Shown: piece after piece, positions 28,601 to 37,600 of the stretch | Position numbering within the stretch: position 1 is the stretch's first letter | How the letters are laid out: each line of letters starts with the position of its first letter | Assembly (NCBI RefSeq): GCF_001949145.1 | Contig: NW_019091404.1 | Span: 217,216 to 266,764, forward strand | Reading direction: 5' to 3' | Length of the DNA: 49,549 nucleotides | Origin: Acanthaster planci | Lineage: Eukaryota > Echinodermata > Asteroidea > Valvatida > Acanthasteridae | The notes under the pieces: model-generated | Databases searched by the model: none | The model's input: the letters and a program-made list of their open reading frames with translations, nothing else | What the model was told of the DNA's origin: nothing | Translations under genes and position numbers: made by a program

Positions 28601-31600
28601 TCGGAAACCTGACAAAACAGAAGGCATAACTAGAAAGTACTTTCCATTTCACCTATTACAGATTTCAGCACTATGATTGGCAGAACCTGTTTCTATAATC
28701 CGCATCACAATGTGCCAGCAACATGTCAAAAACGAAATAAGAAAGTTTTCTCAATATATGTCCCCTCAAAAGTCACGCATTACCCATGATGCAACAACGT
28801 GGGTACGTCTGCAAATCTCTTACTGCGATAATGCAAGAAATGATACATCAACCAAAAAAAAAGAAGTTTCTCTTTTGATTGCTTGCAGACTTTTTGATAA
28901 AAATGCATTCAGTCAAAGTGTACAAATTTGACAATTGTACATGTATTGCCATGTTCAAAATTTCACACCTTGAATATTTAACCTCACAGTATTTTAAAGC
29001 ATGGAAAAATAATCGGAAAGCCTACAGTCTGCCCACAAAAGTCTACTTTTTTGAAAGCTGGCCTGTGAAGTTGTTCAGTGTTGCCCCCCAAAAACTGAAA
29101 CTACAATTTAGAAGTCTCTTCCCAGACAGATCCTGCAACTGATGAAAGATTTGTTTTCTTACTCAATGCACACTGGGTTCAGGGTTGTAACCAAATGCCC
29201 AGTCTTCCAGAAAAAAAAAACTTCCAGAAAAACCTGCAGGACGAATCAAAATTCCATTCCTATGAGCTTATTTCACATTCAGTCAATGCAAGCCAATGAC
29301 CCATGACCAAACCAACCGAGGGGTATAAGGCTTGCATCCCCTCCCCTTCAAGTCCATCTACCCACACAGCCCAGGGGTATGGGGTAGCCTTTTGACCTAT
29401 TAACAACATAAAAAGGCAAAGGTTTGTCTGGGAGTACCAAAAAAAAAGCTGAATGACAGGTGGAACTCATCAAGATGTAGCGCTTACAACCAAGAGCCAC
29501 AGCAAGTCAACATTGCGCAGCATGCTAACGTAACATAGTACAATGTACACGTAGCATTCATGAAAAAGTTTAATGTAACTACAATTCAACAAGACAGTCC
29601 ATTTTTTTTCCCTGGACCCCTCTGAATGCCAGCTTGGTGAATTCCACTCCAGCTTTGCCTACTGGTGTGCCAACTCCACAGTTTTCAACTTTGGAGCAAA
29701 CAATTGGTTGTATCCTTTTCTTTGTCTAGGATAAATCCAAAAAAATCACAACTGAAGTACATGTACCTACAAAGTTGTTCACACTGTGTATCAAATAAAA
29801 ACTCTGAAAAAAGTTGACCGCATCACTGTACACTGTTGCACAGTCAAAGTGTATAATAATTTCCATTTCTTGACTGAATGAAAAAAAATCACACTTAGTT
29901 AAGCACTCCCAACAGATCCGTCTTCATTTTACATCCCATCTTTAACCAAACACTGACAGGTCTATAAATGCATTTTAAATGCAATGGGACATCAAAGTGG
30001 CACATCAAATATTGCCAAACCCTAACTAACAAGACCAACTGACTTGTTAAATCAGGCTCTGAGACGTAGGAGAGAAGACGCAGAGCCGTTATTCCCTCCT
30101 GGTCTCTCCCCCTTTAAAAAAAAAAAATTCCTGACATCACCACATGTATGGGTACATGTGTATACAACCTGTGAGCTTTGGCTGATTTCACAAACTGTTT
30201 TGACTGTAGAAACAAATGTCAGTGACCTTGACTGACCCAAAACAAAATAAATACACTTTCGTGAGTGGAAGCTTGATTTTGTTATCTGGGACCCCGTCCC
30301 TTCTATGTGATATATGCACTTGCAGTTCATCAGTTAACCACCCTGAACTTCTTGCACTATCCACTGCATGGAAATAAATGAACAGGAGCCATTCGACAAA
30401 TGAATGAGAACGAATTCAAGATCACTTTGTTCTACATTAAACAAATTAGAATAACAGCAGTGGATAATTTATAACGTATTACACATTTGTAGTTTTTTGT
30501 TAAGCTGTATTCATTATTAAAACCCTCCAATGCAAAGATGCATTCTCAACACAGTCGTCCTATCAGCCAAACTCAGTCAAGTGACATGTGATATGTCCTG
30601 TGTATTGTACAGGGGAAGTGGAAGGAATTTTGACTGTTTTTGATGGTTACAGCAAAAGGAGAGATTTTTTACGGTTACAGCAAAAGGGCGATTTTAATTC
30701 ATTGTTGTTTATACATGCCTGTATCCTTTATTACTCTGTACTCTGTTTGAAGAGCAGAAATCTATGTCGGCAACGCAAATTTCCTGAAGGACAAATAAAT
30801 AAATTTGAATAGAATTGAATGGCACTACTTGTGCTAAGTACATGATTTGACGCTTACAGATGTTCCACATATAATGGAGTCTGTAAGCAGTTAACATAAT
30901 AAAGGCACCTCCCCAACAATACTCGGTCCTCCAATGTGTATTTTTTTACACATCCTGGGTGATGGTGAATTTAAATGAATCTCAAGTAAGCGCATACATG
31001 TACATGTTACAAAAAATGAGCTTCAGGAAGAGGAAACAATTGCAGGGGGAGCCTGCCTAAAGATTTACAATGTTTGATCCAGTGTGCAGGTGACAGACAA
31101 GTCAGGTGCCAAACTTTTACACAGTCAATGTACATGTACATGTACAAGTGTGGATCTGTGGGGGAATGATGGTCCTCAAGAGCTTTACTGCGCCACAGCC
31201 CAATGGGTGACCCTAGTCCCTATGAACTTCAAGCCACTCAATATCATCAATATGTCACAGAATCGTCAATGCAAGCTCTGGCTAAGCCCATAAAGGAAGG
31301 CTTGGAGCCAACCCAGGGAAAAAAATGTGTTTCTGTGGTCAGGTGGACCTTGGATCGTACAAAAATCAAGAGCTGGGGAAGACTTATTAAAAAGTAAAAA
31401 TCAGGAAACTGTTTTGTTAACCCTAACCCCCTAGGGTGTACGTAAAACCACATTGAAATCGGAGAATTTGGGACTGTTACATTTAATTCTCAAAAGCTGG
31501 TCTCTGTGGATATTATTCACCCTGTAAGATAAAATCAACTGTTCGTGTATCCGAGATAATTTACAGACAGATGGACAGAGAGCTAGCCCTGGGCCTCTCT

Positions 31601-34600
31601 GTATTGTTGACAATCTTTATACTACAGGTATGAGGTATTTGATACGTTGGGTTTCATCCAACAGCGCACGTGTACAAACAACGAGCATTACTTGGACATT
31701 TGGTGTGTAACAGGCCAAATGATCACCACAGGGCTAGTACAGGGAGTAAATTACATGGCACAAAAACGTTGTAGGGAAGGGGGGTGGGCTGGTCAATTTT
31801 TATTTGGTTTACCATGAGCTACGAGCAGAACAAGAGGTTTTTTTTTAACGTGCCCCCCTACAAATTCCGGGTTCCCCCCAGGTGCCCCCCCCCCAACTAA
31901 AAACTGGATGAAAGGATATTGAACAAGGCTAACAAAAGCTTGCCCCCAAAAATCCACAGCCCTGAAAGCTGGTGCGCCCCATAAGATGCTGGTGCGCCCC
32001 TTGTGCGCCCCCCTCCCATTAGTAAAATCTTAGCTATCCCACTGAACTTAGGAGATGTACACTGTACATGTACGTACACCTTACCAAGCCCTTGTCAATG
32101 TCATACTTCCCAAACATAGGCCTTACTTACTTGTAAGCCCACATTCACGAGGAGGACTACATACCTTGAAATTACATTTCACTGGAAAGAAGTATATTCC
32201 AAAAAAAGTATATCAAAGTACTCACGATAGTTTTATAGTATTTCTTGTGTGGTTTTCTTAGGTATAATGGGTGTAACATTTAAAGTAACTCTAAAATGTG
32301 ACAGGAAATTCCTGCGGTGGCCACCAAACACAATTTATTTTTCCTCTGGCCAAATCCCAAACTTAGGAGGAAGAGGAACAGGTCAGCCTGTGTGGTTTGC
32401 CACTGCCATCAATTCTTGGGCAAATCTGTGTTTGAAAACAAGGCATGGAAGAGTAACAAACAAGTTTTTCTCTTTGAAAAAAAAAACAAAAAGAAGAGAA
32501 AGACTAGCAGGCCTTGGTGGGCTGACCGACTGGGACCGGAACTCAGAAATCTTTCATGAAAATCCCAGCTTTTGTAATTCATGACAAAAGAATTTTACCG
32601 GGCAGAATGGGTGTAAAATTTGTAGAATGCACATGGACAATACCTGCTAACTTCTGCATGCATGGCTCTTCTACGTGTAAGCTATAGCCCTACGGAGTAC
32701 AAACTTTGTACGTGTACGCAGGACTGGTATCCGGTACACTTGCAAAAAAGGCAGAAACTCGAGTCAGGCATGCAACTTCGACTTTGACAAAAAAGGGGAA
32801 ATTTCAGTCTTTACGAGATTTTTGGACAGTGTTTTTCAATTTTCAATGGCATTAGTGTGAAGTGAAAAACGATGACATCAGCTCAACCGAGGAAAAGTTG
32901 CATGCCTGTTGAGTCTTTTCTCTCTTCCACGGTCCATCCGCAGTGGGGTACTGAATGCTATGGGGTACTGAATGCTACACGTACACCTGCATGTGGAGAC
33001 CTGATGCCTTGTTGGCAAATAGTGACTCACTTTTATCTACTGTGGAACAGACACTGCAGGGCTGTGTCTGCCATTTCAAAGCACACCTGAAGTTAACAAT
33101 GTGTACAAAATTGTTTATGACAGCACTGTACACCTGCATATGTGCACGTAAAATTGTATACGTGTACATGTACATGTAAAAGTGATGCCATTTTACTGAT
33201 CAGGCTATTGCCAGAGTCCTACATGTACATGTACATGTACATGTACATGTACATGTAGGGCAATACTGTAATGTACATGTACATGTAGGCCTACACCTAG
33301 CTCTATGGGATACACTGTGCATGTTTAAGTACATGTAGGCATTTTGCCTTACATAAATCACAGAGCAGGCAGAAATGTAGGTTTGCATGTACAGTATCAT
33401 TTAGTCCTCAATCCTCCGTTTCCAATATGATTTTACATACACCCTCGGGAGTTAGGGTTAGTTAAACGTGTCAAAATGAACTCTTGCAAACAAGAATCTG
33501 ACCCAAATTATTTTCCTTTCAGCTCTGCAGGTTTCAACCATACAGTCAATCTGTTTGCCTCAGCTGGCAGGCCAGTAATATGCACTGCTATTTGTAATAG
33601 CTCTACCCATTGCATTTAGTGAACGGCAGGGGGGCTGGGCGTGATAACTTGGGTCAGCTGGAAACAGCTGCTGGGCACTTTGCAGGGGAAAAAAGCTCTG
33701 TACTTGTGTAACCTTGTTTCAAAAGCTGTCTTAGAAGGTCAGGCAATATGGCAATATGGTGCTCATCAAAGGTGCGCCACATGACCTGATGCACAAGAAT
33801 AAAACGAGCGTGTAAAATCATTACGTGCATGCATACATTACATGTGCACCTACTTGCTTCATAGGAATTTGGGACACAAATGGCCCTTGGTCTAAACATA
33901 TTCAAGAAAAAGAAGGTAACCATTTCTTTTTGACTCAGGAAATGTTCATGTAATATGTTTAATACTTTCACCGCTGCCGGTATGGCAGGACTCACCCAGA
34001 ATCTCGTGTATGGATTGAGGGTTTAAGGATAACACCACTATATTGCTGGGAACTGTGTAACAATAGGGACCTAATTCATTGATTTGAGAAGAATGTTTTT
34101 CAATTTTCCTGGATTAAATTATAGCATTTTGTGTTGTTTCCTTTGCAAAGCGGTCAAATAATATCGGCCAAAGTACAGTGGAAACTCCACAGCCGTAATT
34201 TACAAGGTACATGTACGTCAGGAAGTTTGGGTACAGATGACGGGATGTTATCAAGCTAATGAACGCTCTATTTGTCTAACCCTTCTGACCAGTGCTCTGT
34301 CTGGTCAGAGCACTTGCGGGCTACCAGGCACACCGTTCTGGACAGATCTAATTTGTTTGACCCTCTCAAAGTACAGTAAATAAGGACCTGTTGCCAATGA
34401 TAACATACAGGCAATCAAACGTTGATTGTACAGCCGTGCACTCTGGCGCAAATATGCAGTTGTGACTTGGTGTCCCAAACTCACTGCAACACAGCAAGTT
34501 CAGCAACAGGTCAAAGTTGTACCACTTTTGAATACTTTGCATATGGACTACTGAGGTAGGAAACAACATAAACATGTACTGAGAGGAAGCATTAGTTAGT

Positions 34601-37600
34601 CTTGTACTGCAAACTTTCAACACGAGATACATGTAGCTGTCCTAAAACTTCAATTCATATAACATGTACTCTATGATAATTCGTTTATTAAGTGCAAACT
34701 TCATGCAGTTATACCGTACATGTATGTTCAAATGCATTGTTCAATCAAGACACTTCATGTGATCGAGCCTTATGATTTTCCTTGTTTTTTTCTTTTAACA
34801 TCTTCCACCCCAGGGTGAAGAGCTCCTAAATTCTCCCTTCCGACATTTAGCAGGTAGACAATATTACATGCAGCACCGTCACCAGCTTCAGGCCTAATAA
34901 AGGGGCCTCAGAATCAACTAGGGGGGGCCACATCGCAGGAGCAAAACATCTTTTTCACACTTTTCATTGATGGGGGGGGGAAGCTTACTGCTAGGGGGGT
35001 GGAGGTGGCCCCCTCCCCTTGGCAGTGGGCCACTACATGTATTTCTCTCAAGTGATTTCTGATCAAATTTCTTCCATCTTCAGCACAACCTGGTTTTTCC
35101 GCTAACCTTGCAGTTACTTTTTTCCTTATTTTAACAGGCAAATGATGACCAAAGGCTTCAGAGAATGTCCTTCTTCCTCCTGGTCTGTTTAGTTCCTGAT
35201 TTGAAGTAAATTGGCCCATCCATCTTCAGAAATGACACCTTCATGGTCACTTTGAATAAACATGGTGGTCAATCCACAGCTAATCAGATGAAAAACCTGG
35301 GCACATCAAGTACTAACAACAAAGGGTATGTCAAAGTAAAGGGAACTTTTTTGACAGGAAAACTGCAGTTTCTGTCTCCGATAGCCTTGTTTACTTGAAC
35401 CACTTTGCAAGTGCAGCCTCCTATTCATAAGGGGGCCTCGCTTTCATAGTATGAGTCTTTACAAACTGCTTTACAGTGGAGCCTGCTATACATGTACGTG
35501 GGCCTTTTCTAAATCTCAGCTTCTTTTCTGTTTTGGCTTGATATCAAACTTCACATCCAGTTTCAAATTCAAACACTAAATGCATATTGCGGAGACCACA
35601 TCATTATTAAAAACACTCCTAATTCGGTAATTTTCGAAAAACGGATGCGCTAGCAGCAAAAAGCAGCAAGTCATCAACAGAGCAACTCAGTCGGGGACAA
35701 TATTTGGAGGACTGCAGTTGGAAAGCCAAGACAGAAATGAGGCGGATTTAATTTTTTTTAAATGCACTTCAGGGTACAACACAGAAATCCGAAAACCAAA
35801 TATCCAGACTTTCCAGGACTTCCAGGACGTCTTTTGCTATTCTAGGATTTTTTTAGGATTTCCCATGACTGCGGGAACCCTGACAGGGATAAATTCAGGA
35901 TTCCACCTAATCCAGGCCCATCTTTCACATGGATGTTGATGCCGGGACCGTGGGAATGACTAATATTTACATCTCAAAACACCCCCTTGGAATGTCTGGT
36001 CACATCATCACCAACTCTAGAAAAAAATATTGACAAGCTTAACGCCATTGGCATGTGATTTACCCTGCATGCTTGCAAAAGCCATTAAGCTCAATGTCAC
36101 TGCCGGATTGTCATGATTATGTACACATTTCCAAGGATAATGTTGGAATCTTTAAATATCCATTCTTAGTCAATGCGTTTTTTATTTCCTCTGTTTTTTT
36201 GGCTTGGCTTTCATCAAGTCTATTCCAGTCGAGCTGTTGGTTAAACTCACATTTCGCATCTCCAAAGAACAATTTTTTACAGACTTACATGTACATGTTT
36301 TTTTAACTTGTATTTTTTAACCTTTTCCTCGACTACATGAACCTTGCGGTTTTAAACAAGATTCATCCTTTTTTCTGCAGAACAATTTTTACACCCGCCA
36401 TTAAAAAGAAATTGCATAAAAACAGAGCAAGAATTTTCCACATTCAAATCAGTGCGTGGTAAGTAAATTTATGGGGGGCCCATTTCTGCCATCATGGAGT
36501 CTTTTATTATTCGATTTTCCCCACAAGAATCAACATGACGCCTTTTTTCCAGAGCAAAAATAACCTCCAGGGATCACAAACATGTTCAGGAGGATCAGCC
36601 GATTATGATGAGATTCTGAAAATCCACTGTGTAATAAATACTAGGAATGAGGAAACCAGACTGGTGCAAAGTGATTTGTGTGGGAGTGTGTGTAAACTGC
36701 TTGAAGGCCTTTTGACCTCCAGTTATTTTCAGCGAGAAACAATTTCACCTCTCACTGCCATTTTCGAGGCCCTCCTGTAGCCAAGTCACACTTTTAGTAT
36801 GTCAGCCTTTGTTCTTACACAAATGGTCAGTAATTGTCAAAATGGTCAACTGCATCTGTCTTTGGAGAGTCACCGTGCCAACCACAAATACGGTACACTT
36901 TTTTACTTGTTTACACATGTACATGAATACTGTACCTGTGCCCATGGATGTATCATTACATGTACAGTTAATCTCAAAATTATTCATACCCCTAGTTTGC
37001 TATTTTGTTAAAACATTTCAACTGGAGTGATGGTCAAACCAGGCACACAAAACTAGTATTTCCTTTGCAAAAGCTCATCCGGTCAAAGAGCTCATTTTTT
37101 GGTTATCAATTCTGTGATCCTTTGGTTGCAAATCTATGTCACCTGACTGTGGAATGGGTTAGGAATAAGTTAGGGCTTCACTGTATGTACCCACTGTCTA
37201 GACAAGGCTGTACCAGTAGCGAATTATTTGTCATAACTGGACAGGAGCCAAGTTTTCCCCAAAATAACTCTCACCACCAAATTTCAAAATGAATGGCCAA
37301 CCTCTACGGAATACAATAGGAGGTTTACAAAAGTCAGGGCTAGGGATGAAAAACATCTGTCATCCATGGTCGATGAGAGGTTAAAGATTCACCACTGCTT
37401 GGAAAATTGCTTCTGCGGTTCCAGTAGAAAATTGTAAGGTACATGTGTGATTTTTTGGGCGACAAATTTTACAACATTCATCTGAAAAAGTCATATTTTT
37501 TTAGGTTCTGGATAGGGGACAGCATGTGGATTTCAAGCAGCATTTTAAGAATATAATGACAGGCATAAGCACAATCATTGACAGACTCCAGTGGTACATG

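Noticed and set aside
34291-34316. Hairpin AGTGCTCTG/CAGAGCACT
   Set aside because: A perfect nine-base stem, but short hairpins of this size are expected in 50 kb and there is no context.
34914-35219. 101-residue minus-strand frame (RRTFSEAFGHHLPVKIRKKV)
   Set aside because: Some protein-like content, but no recognised family, no clear splice sites, and it runs through a G-rich low-complexity stretch.
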